Shown here piece by piece: positions 35,279 to 43,364 of a stretch of 64,000 bases of DNA. The DNA comes from JAWAAW01 sp964353335 (GTDB lineage Archaea > Nanobdellota > Nanobdellia > Woesearchaeales > ARS49), in NCBI GenBank assembly GCA_964353335.1, contig CAYGVI010000003.1:124001-188000 (forward strand), given 5' to 3'. Each line of letters begins with the position of its first letter. The first letter of the stretch is position 1. The position numbers were made by a program, and so were the translations under genes. The notes under the pieces are model-generated. The model was not told where the DNA came from, ran no database searches, and saw nothing but the letters and a program-made list of their open reading frames with translations.

Positions 35279-36325
35279 ATGGCACAAAAACAACTTACAT
35301 TCCTTATTACCGGCGGGGCAGGATTTCTCGGCCACAACCTTGCACGATATCTGTTAAAGAAAGGCTGCAAAGTAAGGACAGTTGACCTGGGTGATTTTGA
35401 TTATCCTGACATAAAGGGAGTACAGCACTTCAAGGGGGACATAAGAAACAAGGAAATACTGCGAAAGGCAGCAGCAGGTGTGGACAGTATTGTGCACGCA
35501 GCTGCAGGACTGCCTTTATGGAAGCCCGCTGAAATACGCTCTGTCAACATAAACGGCATCAAGGCAGTATTTGCTGTTGCTGAGGAGCTTGGAATTGAGC
35601 GCGTTGTGCACATCTCAAGCACTGCTGTTTACGGAATCCCTGACCACCATCCTCTTTACGAAAATGACAGGCTTGTGGGAGTCGGTCCATATGGCGAGAG
35701 CAAGGTTGCTGCTGAAAAAATTGCAGAATCTTTCAGGAACAGGATGTGCGTCCCAATCCTCAGGCCCAAATCATTCATTGGCGCAGGGCGCCTCGGCGTA
35801 TTTGACGTTCTTTTTGACTGGGTAAGGCGCGGAAAAAACATTCCAATGGTCGGCTGGGGAAACAATCTCTACCAGCTTTTGCATGTTGAGGATTTGAACC
35901 AAGCAATCTGGCTTGCATCAACAAAGCCGGCGAAGATTGCGAATGACACTTTCAATGTCGGCGCTGAAAAATTCAGCACAATGAAAAAAGACTATCAGGC
36001 ATTGCTCAACTATGCAGGCTTTCACAAGCGCGTGATAGGGACTCCGCCCTGGCTTGTGATTAACACTCTCAGGATTCTTGAAAAGCTCAAGCTCTCGCCC
36101 TTGTACAGGTGGGTTTATGAGACAGCTGATAAGGATTCTTTTGTTTCGATAGACAAAGCAAAGAAAGTGCTCGGCTTCAGGCCAAAGTACAGCAATGTTG
36201 ATGCCCTGATTGACAGCTACAAGTGGTATTTGCAGCACTACAAGGAATACCAGGGCAAAACAGGAGTCACGCACAGGGTTCCTTGGAAGCAGGGCATCCT
36301 GTCCATAGTAAGATGGTTTTTCTAA
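35279..36325 (+). CDS. NAD-dependent epimerase/dehydratase (extended SDR)
   Basis: The 348-residue protein has the Rossmann start TFLITGGAGFLGHNLARYL (GxxGxxG), AGVDSIVHAAAG, the catalytic serine in VVHISSTAVYG and YGESK as the YxxxK pair. It is an extended SDR of the sugar-nucleotide or 3-beta-HSD-like type. The C-terminal substrate half has IGAGRLGVFDVLFDWVRRGK, which varies between subfamilies. An AGGAG ribosome-binding site and a TATA-like GCTTTTTAA (35242-35250) precede the ATG. Possible roles include epimerising an activated sugar, but it does not look like a canonical HldD. It is convergent with the next SDR, overlapping by four bases. Confidence 0.8.
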   Translation: MAQKQLTFLITGGAGFLGHNLARYLLKKGCKVRTVDLGDFDYPDIKGVQHFKGDIRNKEILRKAAAGVDSIVHAAAGLPLWKPAEIRSVNINGIKAVFAVAEELGIERVVHISSTAVYGIPDHHPLYENDRLVGVGPYGESKVAAEKIAESFRNRMCVPILRPKSFIGAGRLGVFDVLFDWVRRGKNIPMVGWGNNLYQLLHVEDLNQAIWLASTKPAKIANDTFNVGAEKFSTMKKDYQALLNYAGFHKRVIGTPPWLVINTLRILEKLKLSPLYRWVYETADKDSFVSIDKAKKVLGFRPKYSNVDALIDSYKWYLQHYKEYQGKTGVTHRVPWKQGILSIVRWFF

Positions 36326-37254
36326 TGCGGAGAAATCATTTCTTTCGCATACTTTGAGCATGGTGAGTGCCAGGTTTTCCACATTGCTTCCCTGAATGGC
36401 GTGTACCTGACTCCAAACTCATCCCACCAGTTCTCAACAGCGAATTCGTCTCCTGCGACAAGAGCCCTCATCTGGTCTGGAGTAAAGACTGTCTTGCGGA
36501 AAACAAAGCTGTAAACCCGCAAAAGGAATCCGAAAAGCCACAATGGAAGCGGAATAAACAGCCTGTGCCATCCGCGTGTCTTTGCAATTATCCTTAGCAA
36601 ATCAATGTATGGTATTTTTTCCCTGCCAATAATGTTATGAATTTTGTTCTCAGGCTTTCTTTTGGTCAGCTCAACAATCACATTGCACATATCATTGACA
36701 AACAAGGGCTGCCTCACATATTTTCCAGAGCCAGGCACAGGGACTACTGGTATTTTTTCCATAAAACGGGTTATCCAGCCAAGGTGTTTTGCATCAAAGC
36801 AGCCAAACATCAGCGGCGGCCTCAAAATTGTGTGCGGAACCCTGCTCTTGTGCACAAGCTCTTCGCCAATGCGCTTTGTCCTTGTGTATTCGTCTTTTGC
36901 GACAGAGATGACAACAGATGAGCTTATGTGGATTAGGTTCTTCACATTGTACTTTTTGCAGAGCTCAAGCACATTGCTGACTCCTTCAATGTTGCTTCGT
37001 TCAAAAGGCGCGGATGACTGCGCCGCGATTTGCGCGTGAAGCTCAATAACACAGTCAGCGCCTTCAAATTCCTTTTCCCACTTTCCAGGATAACTGACAT
37101 CTGTCTGGACGCAGTTTACTTTCTTGTTAAGGCGCTGCAGGAGATTTATGTTTGAATTCCGGTCTATTGCGGTTATTTTGTATCCCTGCCTGACAAGCAT
37201 TGGCATCAGATTCTGCCCTACAAGCCCTGCTGCTCCTGTGACAATTACTTTCAT
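36322..37254 (-). CDS. NAD-dependent epimerase/dehydratase (extended SDR)
   Basis: The 310-residue SDR has VIVTGAAGLVGQNLMPML (GxxGxxG), LIHISSSVV (catalytic Ser) and YTRTK (YxxxK). The C-terminal part is LIPLPLWLFGFLLRVYSF-like and hydrophobic, reminiscent of NDUFA9-like or membrane-associated SDRs. It overlaps the upstream FAD oxidoreductase gene by ATGA, so the two are co-expressed. This redox pair next to a UbiA/DPPR-synthase-like gene on the other strand recalls two-step 2'-epimerisation of decaprenyl-phosphoribose, but the flavoprotein is of the amine-oxidase type, not DprE1. The reaction is not known. Confidence 0.78.
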   Translation of the reverse strand: MKVIVTGAAGLVGQNLMPMLVRQGYKITAIDRNSNINLLQRLNKKVNCVQTDVSYPGKWEKEFEGADCVIELHAQIAAQSSAPFERSNIEGVSNVLELCKKYNVKNLIHISSSVVISVAKDEYTRTKRIGEELVHKSRVPHTILRPPLMFGCFDAKHLGWITRFMEKIPVVPVPGSGKYVRQPLFVNDMCNVIVELTKRKPENKIHNIIGREKIPYIDLLRIIAKTRGWHRLFIPLPLWLFGFLLRVYSFVFRKTVFTPDQMRALVAGDEFAVENWWDEFGVRYTPFREAMWKTWHSPCSKYAKEMISPH

Positions 37255-38522
37255 TTTAAGTCCTCGAGGACATATTGCGCTGCTTTTTCTCCGCTGTCAA
37301 GCGCGACGTCCATGTTCCTTATCTTTGGAAATGTCACCTGGATTCCTGCATTGTACAATCCTGCGACAGGTGTCCTGTATTTTGGCGCGTACTTTGCGTA
37401 GTCCTTGTCATAAATCGGCTCTGCATACTTGTCTTTGAAAACAAGGCAGAACTTCACGTCCATTTTCGGGAAGTATTTTCTCAGGACGCCCAAATAGAGG
37501 TCCTTGATTTCCTCGTCTGACTTTGGCAAATCCTCTGCAGAGCCGCCATAGCGGTCAACCCATGTGATTTTTGTTTTGTACCTGTCTATAAGCAAGGAGT
37601 GCTGGTACATCACGTGCACGCGCTCGCCAAAGAAATTTATCCAGTAATTTTCAGGGTCAAGGTAATCTTTTGTGCCAAACAATATTCCGACAACAGGAGT
37701 ATAATGCAGTTTTTTGATGTCATCAGCATATTCTTTTGGCAGTCCTTTTGTGAAATGCGCAAATTCCTGCACAGGGATTGTGTTAATTAGAGCGTCATAG
37801 ACCTCTGTGTGCTCTTTTCCGCCAACTTCGTATGTTATGACCTTTTTCTGGACATTCAGGCTGGTTGTTTCTGCCTTCCTGATGATTTTTCCGCCCTTTC
37901 TCAGCACATCCTGCTCAAGCCCGTCAATAACTCCCTGTATTCCGCGGGTTGGATATGTGAATTTGTCATTGAACTCGCGCTCTTTCATCCTGTTCGCAAA
38001 CTGCTTTGCAGAAATCTGGCTCAACGGAATGTTGAATTTGTTCCTCGCATACAATTGGTAGTGCATTTTTTGCGTTACAGACTTTCCGCATGCCTTATTC
38101 AGCCAGGTTTCTGCGTCAAGATCATCAGGAAGCTTGTCTGGGTTGAAGAGATAAGAGACATAAAGCCCGAAAAGGCCGAACCTTATCTTGTCAATAAGAT
38201 TCAGATAATTGAACCTGAGATATTTCCAGGGCTTATTTATGTTGTAAACCCTGTTTTTCCACGCGATTGCAAGATTGATGCGCTTCCAAACATTATTGCC
38301 GAGCAAATCATACCGCTTCAGGTACTCGAGCGTCTTTTTGTTTGTGCGGACAATGTGATGGTTGAAAATTGGTATCTGCTCGCCATCAACCTCAACGCTT
38401 CTCGCAAGCCCGCCAAGGAAAGGCATTTTCTCAAGTATTGTAACCTCTGCCTTTCCGGAATCAAGCAGTTTGTCTGCTGCTGCAAGGCCTGACAATCCCC
38501 CCCCAAGTATGATGGCTCGCAT
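37251..38522 (-). CDS. FAD-dependent amine-oxidase-fold oxidoreductase
   Basis: The 423-residue flavoprotein starts with AIILGGGLSGLAAADKLLD (GxGxxG dinucleotide loop), then LEKMPFLGGLARS. It continues with the protoporphyrinogen-oxidase/UDP-galactopyranose-mutase-like FNHHIVRTNKKTLEYL and ends with the second FAD motif VAGLYNAGIQVTF. Such proteins in glycan clusters often catalyse sugar ring contraction or lipid desaturation. It is coupled to the SDR at 36322-37254. The minus-strand box TTTTATAAA at about 38544-38552 lies 26 bases before the ATG at 38522 (leaderless). Substrate is unassigned. Confidence 0.82.
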   Translation of the reverse strand: MRAIILGGGLSGLAAADKLLDSGKAEVTILEKMPFLGGLARSVEVDGEQIPIFNHHIVRTNKKTLEYLKRYDLLGNNVWKRINLAIAWKNRVYNINKPWKYLRFNYLNLIDKIRFGLFGLYVSYLFNPDKLPDDLDAETWLNKACGKSVTQKMHYQLYARNKFNIPLSQISAKQFANRMKEREFNDKFTYPTRGIQGVIDGLEQDVLRKGGKIIRKAETTSLNVQKKVITYEVGGKEHTEVYDALINTIPVQEFAHFTKGLPKEYADDIKKLHYTPVVGILFGTKDYLDPENYWINFFGERVHVMYQHSLLIDRYKTKITWVDRYGGSAEDLPKSDEEIKDLYLGVLRKYFPKMDVKFCLVFKDKYAEPIYDKDYAKYAPKYRTPVAGLYNAGIQVTFPKIRNMDVALDSGEKAAQYVLEDLK

Positions 38523-38581
38523 GGATTTACCGATTAGTGAAGAATTTATAAAACTATCGTAGTTATCGTCGGAAACACAAG

Positions 38582-38636
38582 CAGCGGCCGACGGAGTCGT
38601 CCCGCTTGTGCTTCGCTCAGCACAAGCTTAATAAAC
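38582..38636 (+). promoter_or_regulatory. Promoter-upstream repeat element, copy A (CAGCGG + two inverted repeats + TATA)
   Basis: The order is CAGCGG (38582-38587); inverted repeat 1, CGAC/GTCG (38589-38599); TCC; inverted repeat 2, GCTTGTGCT/AGCACAAGC (38604-38627, nine perfect pairs); then the TATA box CTTAATAAAC (38627-38636). The ATG of the prenyltransferase gene is 26 bases from the TATA centre. The element resembles 39534-39585. Changes in the loops with arms kept suggest structure or dyad symmetry is under selection. Confidence 0.65.
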
Positions 38637-38657
38637 CCTCCGCCTGTCGCAAAACAC

Positions 38658-39521
38658 ATGGCAATCATTGATTACGTAAAAGTGCTCAGGCCTTTGCAGT
38701 GGTACAAGAATTTGCTTGTCTTCCTGCCGCTCATATTTGTAGGCAGGCTTATGGAATTGAACCTTGTCTGGCTGGCATTTCTCGGATTTGTGAGCCTTTG
38801 CCTGTGCGCCTCATTCAACTACATCATAAATGACATTGTTGACAGGAAAAAAGACAGGGCGCACCCTGAAAAGCGCACAAGGCCGATTGCCGCAGGAAAA
38901 ATTTCAGTAATCACAGCGCTCATTTGGGGAATTTTACTGCTTGCTGCGGGGCTTTATCTTGCGTTCAGTCTTAACAGGAATTTCTTTTACGCAGCAGGAT
39001 TTATTGTTGTTCTCACACAGATGTACTCATTCCTCCTGAAGAGGATTGCATTTGCAGACATTCTTACTGTCGCGATTAATTTTGTAGTTCGCGCAATATC
39101 CGGGGCGTTCATTATCGGTGTAATTATTTCACCCTGGCTTGTGCTTTGCACGTTCTTTTTTGCGCTTTTCCTGCTTTCCGGAAAGCGATACGCAGACCTT
39201 GCCCTACTTGGCTCAAAGGCTGCAATGCACAAGGAAACACTCAAAGTTTACACAAAAGAGGTCGCAAACGCATTAATGATTGTTGCAACTGCATTGCTGA
39301 TTGTTGCATACGGCGCTTTTGCACTGCTCGGAACCCACCCTCAGCTCGCATTTTCCCTTCCTTTTGCCCTGTTTGTAATTTTCAGGTATTTCTCATTGAT
39401 TTATGTGGGCTCGCCAATCGCGCGCCATCCAGAGCTTGTTTTCAGGGACTGGAAAATGCTTGTTGGAATGCTCCTCTGGGCAATTGCAACATTTATTGCG
39501 CTGTATGTTTATCCGAAATGA
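38658..39521 (+). CDS. UbiA-family prenyltransferase, decaprenyl-phosphate phosphoribosyltransferase-like
   Basis: The 287-residue membrane protein has about eight to nine helices and the UbiA aspartate motif NDIVDRKKDRAHPEKRTRPIAAG (from about residue 56), which matches the DPPR synthase branch (Rv3806c-like) better than menaquinone or heme enzymes. The N-terminal RPLQWYKNLLVFLPLIF is also typical of that branch. It would transfer phosphoribose from PRPP to a polyprenyl phosphate. The GT-C genes nearby could then use the resulting pentose lipid. The TATA box sits in repeat copy A; the message is leaderless at 38658. Confidence 0.85.
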   Translation: MAIIDYVKVLRPLQWYKNLLVFLPLIFVGRLMELNLVWLAFLGFVSLCLCASFNYIINDIVDRKKDRAHPEKRTRPIAAGKISVITALIWGILLLAAGLYLAFSLNRNFFYAAGFIVVLTQMYSFLLKRIAFADILTVAINFVVRAISGAFIIGVIISPWLVLCTFFFALFLLSGKRYADLALLGSKAAMHKETLKVYTKEVANALMIVATALLIVAYGAFALLGTHPQLAFSLPFALFVIFRYFSLIYVGSPIARHPELVFRDWKMLVGMLLWAIATFIALYVYPK

Positions 39522-39533
39522 AAATTCCGCAAT

Positions 39534-39585
39534 CAGCGGCCGACTTAGGTCGTCCAGCTTCCGCTGAGGCGCAAGCTTTATAAAG
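39534..39585 (+). promoter_or_regulatory. Promoter-upstream repeat element, copy B, at the 5S rRNA promoter
   Basis: CAGCGG (39534-39539), inverted repeat 1 CGAC/GTCG (39541-39552), TCC, inverted repeat 2 AGCTT/AAGCT (39556-39577), then CTTTATAAAG (39576-39585) as the TATA box. Transcription would start near 39605, at the 5' end of 5S rRNA. The layout is the same as copy A at 38582, and the two share several exact blocks. Confidence 0.65.
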
Positions 39586-39603
39586 CACCCATAGTGTTTT
39601 CTC

Positions 39604-39715
39604 CTCGGACGGTCATAGGGGCCTGGTCCCACCCGATCCCATTCGAACTCGGCAGTTAAACCGGCCTCCGTACCCGACTGTACTGCATTACGCGGGAACT
39701 CGGGTAAGCTGTCCA
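39604..39715 (+). rRNA. rrf: 5S ribosomal RNA
   Basis: The sequence has the 5S hallmark region CCATTCGAACTCGG (39649-39662) with the expected flanks. It also has a terminal helix formed by GGACGG near 39607 and GCTGTCC at 39708-39714. Length is about 112 nt. The TATA box at 39576-39585 is 26 bases upstream, and a T-rich stretch follows. It stands alone, without 16S or 23S in the window, as is common in archaea with dispersed rRNA genes. The exact ends are uncertain by a few bases. Confidence 0.9.
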
Positions 39716-39728
39716 CCTTTTTTATTTC
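39716..39728 (+). terminator. T-rich terminator after 5S rRNA
   Basis: CCTTTTTTATTT directly after the closing helix of 5S rRNA fits archaeal oligo-T termination. A GGCGC/GCGCC hairpin (39753-39767) follows but is not adjacent to a T run. The rest of the gap up to 39809 shows nothing else. Confidence 0.6.
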
Positions 39729-39809
39729 ATTAATAAACTACTCCAATTAACGGGCGCTTACAGCGCCAGAGACACAACGATTCCTGGAAGTTCTTTTAAG
39801 AAAACAAGT

Positions 39810-40889
39810 TTAAATCTCAACAACAATATCCGCAGTCGCCTCATTTATCTCAAGAATTTGCGAGAACTTCGCTTTTACTTCCTTCCAACTGAGTTTTTTC
39901 TTTGCCTCGACTATTTCATCGAGCAATTTCTTGATTTCCTGATAGTGCTCGTAAATGTATTCGCCTTTTTTGCGCTCTTCCACTGATTTTTGTTCAAGCT
40001 GCGCCAGGTTCTGCTGCTGGACTGCTATCATTGTCTCAACTTTCTGCAGCTGCGTGCTTGTCGGAGCGAGCTTCTGCTCCTTCACAGCTTCTGCAGGAAG
40101 GGCAAATATCCTGTCAAGTGCGCTGCCAAAGCTTTCAACATTCTCCCTTTTCTTGGCAGAATAGCAGTCAAATGGTATTGGAGTTGCGTCAGAGACAATG
40201 CTTCCTTCGTAAATCAGCTGAGGAGATATTTTTTTCACAAGAAGTTCGTGCAAAATGCGGAAAATGTCATCTGCGTGCTCTTTTTTCACAGGCTCTGCAG
40301 CAGGAATTCCGCATCGTACGCAAAGCTCTTCTGCCAAAACCTTGCCCAAGCCGAACTGGACAGCCAAAGTCTTTGAAATATTGTCCTTGCTCTCTGCGAA
40401 TTTCTCTGCGAATTCCCGTGAGTCAAGGTGGAATGTGTCAATGCTTTTGGGCAATTGATAAGCCTTGCCGCGCTGCACCCTGTCATTAAGCGCTAGCACA
40501 GTAATCACAATGCCTTCTCCGTCGCAAAGCACAACATTTCCCCTTCCAAACACCTCTAGATACAGGATAAACTGCTTTTCAGACCTTGTTACGTGTATTG
40601 CGATTATCCTTTCAGAACAAACCTGCTCTATTTTGCTTATCCTGCTGTTTCCTATCAGTTTCCTTAGCTGGGCTGCAAAGGGATGTATCTGTTCTGGCGT
40701 CGCAGGCCTTTGAAGCGGAGTCCAGCACTTGCCTGGCCCTGCCTGGAGCATTATTTTCACGCCAAAAGTGATAAGGATTCCGCGGTCTTCGAGAACATAA
40801 ATCTTGTCAAGCCTCTCATTTGCCAATGGCTGAAGCTCTTGCAAAAGAAAATGCAGGTCAAAAGCGGTTATTTCGGTTTTCATCATCAT
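39810..40889 (-). CDS. NFACT N-terminal-domain protein (Rqc2/Tae2/FbpA family), short form
   Basis: The start is the ATG at 40889, overlapping the upstream TGA. The 359 residues match the NFACT-N domain: TAFDLHFLLQELQPLANERLDKIY, then a KCWTPLQRPATPEQIHPFAAQLRKLIG region, a FGRGNVVLCD segment, helix-hairpin-helix-like GLGKVLAEELCVRCGIP, and a long C-terminal coiled coil (about 270-345). NFACT proteins bind the stalled 60S/50S subunit in quality control. Archaeal family members normally continue into an NFACT-R domain; this one stops after the coiled coil. The end lies in non-coding DNA, so NFACT-R must be encoded elsewhere or be absent. It is last in a SecD/SecF/SMR operon. Confidence 0.85.
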   Translation of the reverse strand: MMMKTEITAFDLHFLLQELQPLANERLDKIYVLEDRGILITFGVKIMLQAGPGKCWTPLQRPATPEQIHPFAAQLRKLIGNSRISKIEQVCSERIIAIHVTRSEKQFILYLEVFGRGNVVLCDGEGIVITVLALNDRVQRGKAYQLPKSIDTFHLDSREFAEKFAESKDNISKTLAVQFGLGKVLAEELCVRCGIPAAEPVKKEHADDIFRILHELLVKKISPQLIYEGSIVSDATPIPFDCYSAKKRENVESFGSALDRIFALPAEAVKEQKLAPTSTQLQKVETMIAVQQQNLAQLEQKSVEERKKGEYIYEHYQEIKKLLDEIVEAKKKLSWKEVKAKFSQILEINEATADIVVEI

Positions 40890-41260
40890 GCTCTGCCAAG
40901 TCCTATCAGCACAACACCAAGCAGTATCCAAGCGATTCCAATCCACTTGCTCCTGTTCATCTTTTCATTAAGCATTTTTGTGGACCACAGGCAGGTCCAT
41001 ATGTACGTGACAGATGTGATTGGGTAAAGAACTGAAAGCTCGCCATGCCTGAGCCCCCATACAAAAAATATTGCTGAAATGCCGAAAAGCCCACACCCTA
41101 TTATTGCATTGTAGTTTTTCAGGATAATCATTGGGTTCTTGAGTATTTTTATCGGGTTAATCGTGAATTTTTCAGCGCCTTTTTTCATGAAAATAGGTCC
41201 AAGTGCTCCTATTAGCGTTCCCAAAAGAACAAGCCCTACTCCAAGCAAGTCAGTAGTCAT
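40886..41260 (-). CDS. SMR/EamA-type four-helix transporter subunit
   Basis: The 124-residue protein has four helices (about 5-25, 48-68, 75-95, 105-123). The EamA/SMR repeat is recognisable: GALGPIFMKKGAEKF and VLYPITSVTYIWTCLWSTKMLNEKM. It overlaps the next gene upstream (41257-41619) by ATGA and is its paralogue. Two adjacent unequal SMR proteins usually form a heterodimer, as in ArnE/ArnF or YvdR/YvdS. Substrate may be a lipid-linked sugar or a small cation. It is co-transcribed with NFACT downstream. Confidence 0.8.
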   Translation of the reverse strand: MTTDLLGVGLVLLGTLIGALGPIFMKKGAEKFTINPIKILKNPMIILKNYNAIIGCGLFGISAIFFVWGLRHGELSVLYPITSVTYIWTCLWSTKMLNEKMNRSKWIGIAWILLGVVLIGLGRA

Positions 41261-41619
41261 GGTGTGACCACCTGGCCGTGCTTGTGAGACCCTCTTCCTA
41301 TCATCACAACGCCAACTATTACTGCTGCCATTCCTGCGAACTTGAACCCATTAAGCGGCTCTGCGAGATAAAGTGCTGAAAGGATGCTTACCCAGATGTA
41401 ATTTGTTGCATACATCGGATAAAGCACAGAAACCTCTCCTCCCTTGAATGAAACTATCAGGAGTGCTGCTGCGATTACATATGTGCCTAATGCGACCATC
41501 AGAGGGGTATTGGTAACAAGCTCAGGAAGCCTCATTGCGCCGAATTTCCACATAAGCTGGCCGACAGAAGTGATAATTGTGCAAAAAAGAATCAACAAAA
41601 TTGACTTGAGCTGGGTCAT
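41257..41619 (-). CDS. SMR/EamA-type four-helix transporter subunit, partner of 40886-41260
   Basis: The 120-residue protein has four helices (about 5-23, 38-58, 64-86, 92-110) and the sequence VLYPMYATNYIWVSILSALYLAEPL. This aligns with VLYPITSVTYIWTCLWSTKMLNEKM of its partner. It follows SecD at a TAATG junction (41619) and overlaps the partner by ATGA. The pair looks like an ArnE/ArnF-type heterodimer. No substrate-specific residue such as the SMR Glu14 is seen in helix 1 (LILFCTIITSVGQLMWKFG). Confidence 0.8.
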   Translation of the reverse strand: MTQLKSILLILFCTIITSVGQLMWKFGAMRLPELVTNTPLMVALGTYVIAAALLIVSFKGGEVSVLYPMYATNYIWVSILSALYLAEPLNGFKFAGMAAVIVGVVMIGRGSHKHGQVVTP

Positions 41620-43364
41620 TACTCCTGGTCCTCGTATAGGAGCTGTATGACATATGCGTACGCAGGCCTTGTGATGAATACGCCGATTGAGGCTCCGATT
41701 ATTGTTGTGAGGGCAAAGCCCTTGAGCAGTCCTGCGCCTGCGAACAGCAATGGAAGCATTGCAACAACAACTGTGCAGTATGCGCTGAATATGATGAAGA
41801 ACGCGCGCTTGATGCGCTCCCGCCAGTTGTAAACAGTCTTGTCAAGCTCCCTCTTCAGGGCTTCGTCCATTATGACAATCTGGTCATTGACACCTATGCC
41901 GACTGCGACTATGAGCCCTGCAATTGCCGCGAGGTCAAGGCTCCAGCCGAACAGGGCGTACATTCCCATTGTAAGTATGATTTCTGTAAGGCTGCAGCCG
42001 ATAATTGGAAGCGCTATCTTTATCTTCCTGTAGCTTATGACGAGGATTAATGTGACAACTGCGACTGCGAGCAGCCCTGTCATCCACGCGTTCTTTACGA
42101 ACTGCGAGCCAAGGGTTGGGGAAATTGTGTCAATCCTGACTATTTCAAGCTTGACAGGCAGGCTTCCTGTGATAAGCACTGTCTGCAACTTCTTCATGCT
42201 TTCAAGGGTTGCGCGTGTCGCATCATCCCTTGTAGTGCCCGAACCTCCGCCTGTTATCGCAATGTCAGTAACAGCCCTGCCACGCAGGTCGTCTGCGATG
42301 TTAAGGGAATCAACTTCCTGGTCGTCAAGGTAGAGAATCAGCTTTTCACTCAGGTAGCTTCCGTCCTGCTCTGTGACCACTTTCATATTCTTTGTTATGT
42401 CTGCCTGCCTTTGGGCTGCTTCAGGGCTGAGTGAGATGCTGAACATGAAGCTGCACGCCCATCCGCCCTGCGATGTTCCGCAGCCGCGCCTTGGGTCAAT
42501 TCCGCTGCATTCTGCAGTGCGGCAGACATATGTTATGTCCTGCCCTCCGCGGAATACTGTCTGGTTTCCTATTGTCGCCTCAAACTTGCCCTGCCTTGCG
42601 AGCAAATCCTTGACTTCCTCCTCTGTTGCTCCTGCGATTTCAACAAGGATGTACCTGTTTGGCTCTCCGAGGAATCCTGGCTTGTCCTGCACTGATGTAA
42701 CAACAATGTCGCTGAGCCCGTAAACATTAAGGCGCTCCTTGAGGCTGTCAATCATTATGTTGAGCATATCAATAGTGATTTCTTCAGCAGGCCTGAGCAA
42801 AACCCTTGTTCCTCCCTGAAGGTCAAGGCCCTTGCGGAGGTTTGTTGTGGGCGCGTTGTCAATCCTGAACCCGAGGTTTTCAACACCGATTGGCTCGAGC
42901 GCGGTCGCGTTTACAAGGACCTGCTTTGTGAATGTCTTGTTTACCAGGACAACAGTGCCGTTTATTGTCTCATTAACCTCCCTTGTCTCTGTTACGTTCT
43001 GCTCCTCTGTCCTGTTGAGCTCAATAACCCTGAATGCCTCTTTTGTTGTAAGCTTGTAAATGCTCTTGCTTGTCTTTACCTGTATTGTCTGGTTGACCCT
43101 GAGCCCTTTGGTAAATGCGTAATAGTCATCCACATTATTGATTGGCTTGTTGTTAATGCTGATTATGACTTCTTTTGACAGCGGAGTTGCTGTGGGCTTC
43201 GGGTTTGTCATGCCTGCAAGGGCTGCAGAGCTGTTCTTTGCAACGCTCTTTATCACGACGCCATTGTTCCACGGCTCTGGCATAAGCGCGAAAACCATGA
43301 ACAGTATGCAGGCTATCAGGATTATTACACGGATGTTAAGAAGGGCTTTCTTAAGGGTGCTCAT
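41619..43364 (-). CDS. secD: Protein translocase subunit SecD (archaeal)
   Basis: The 581-residue protein has an N-terminal helix (about 11-27). Next comes a PDZ-like segment NNGVVIKSVAKNSSAALAGM...VIISINNKPINNVDDYYAF, then the SecD periplasmic-type P1 region with LRKGLDLQGGTRVLLRP. A C-terminal block of five helices includes GLIVAVGIGVNDQIVIMDEALKREL. It works with SecF on the extracytoplasmic side of SecYEG to aid protein export. It overlaps secF by 14 bases. An inserted cysteine-containing stretch near CRTAECSGIDPRRGCG could form disulphides. The PDZ-like N-terminal part is an addition compared with short bacterial SecD. Confidence 0.92.
   Translation of the reverse strand: MSTLKKALLNIRVIILIACILFMVFALMPEPWNNGVVIKSVAKNSSAALAGMTNPKPTATPLSKEVIISINNKPINNVDDYYAFTKGLRVNQTIQVKTSKSIYKLTTKEAFRVIELNRTEEQNVTETREVNETINGTVVLVNKTFTKQVLVNATALEPIGVENLGFRIDNAPTTNLRKGLDLQGGTRVLLRPAEEITIDMLNIMIDSLKERLNVYGLSDIVVTSVQDKPGFLGEPNRYILVEIAGATEEEVKDLLARQGKFEATIGNQTVFRGGQDITYVCRTAECSGIDPRRGCGTSQGGWACSFMFSISLSPEAAQRQADITKNMKVVTEQDGSYLSEKLILYLDDQEVDSLNIADDLRGRAVTDIAITGGGSGTTRDDATRATLESMKKLQTVLITGSLPVKLEIVRIDTISPTLGSQFVKNAWMTGLLAVAVVTLILVISYRKIKIALPIIGCSLTEIILTMGMYALFGWSLDLAAIAGLIVAVGIGVNDQIVIMDEALKRELDKTVYNWRERIKRAFFIIFSAYCTVVVAMLPLLFAGAGLLKGFALTTIIGASIGVFITRPAYAYVIQLLYEDQE

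Noticed and set aside
35279..37254. Calling one of the two SDR proteins HldD (ADP-heptose 6-epimerase)
   Set aside because: Both are extended SDRs with YxxxK, but their substrate halves do not look like HldD, and nothing in the local operon favours it. They are left as SDRs of unknown substrate.
37809..38492. Long plus-strand frame (227 codons) opposite the FAD oxidoreductase gene
   Set aside because: The minus-strand protein has full flavoprotein motifs and a good promoter. The plus frame has no recognisable domain and is a shadow of its codon pattern.
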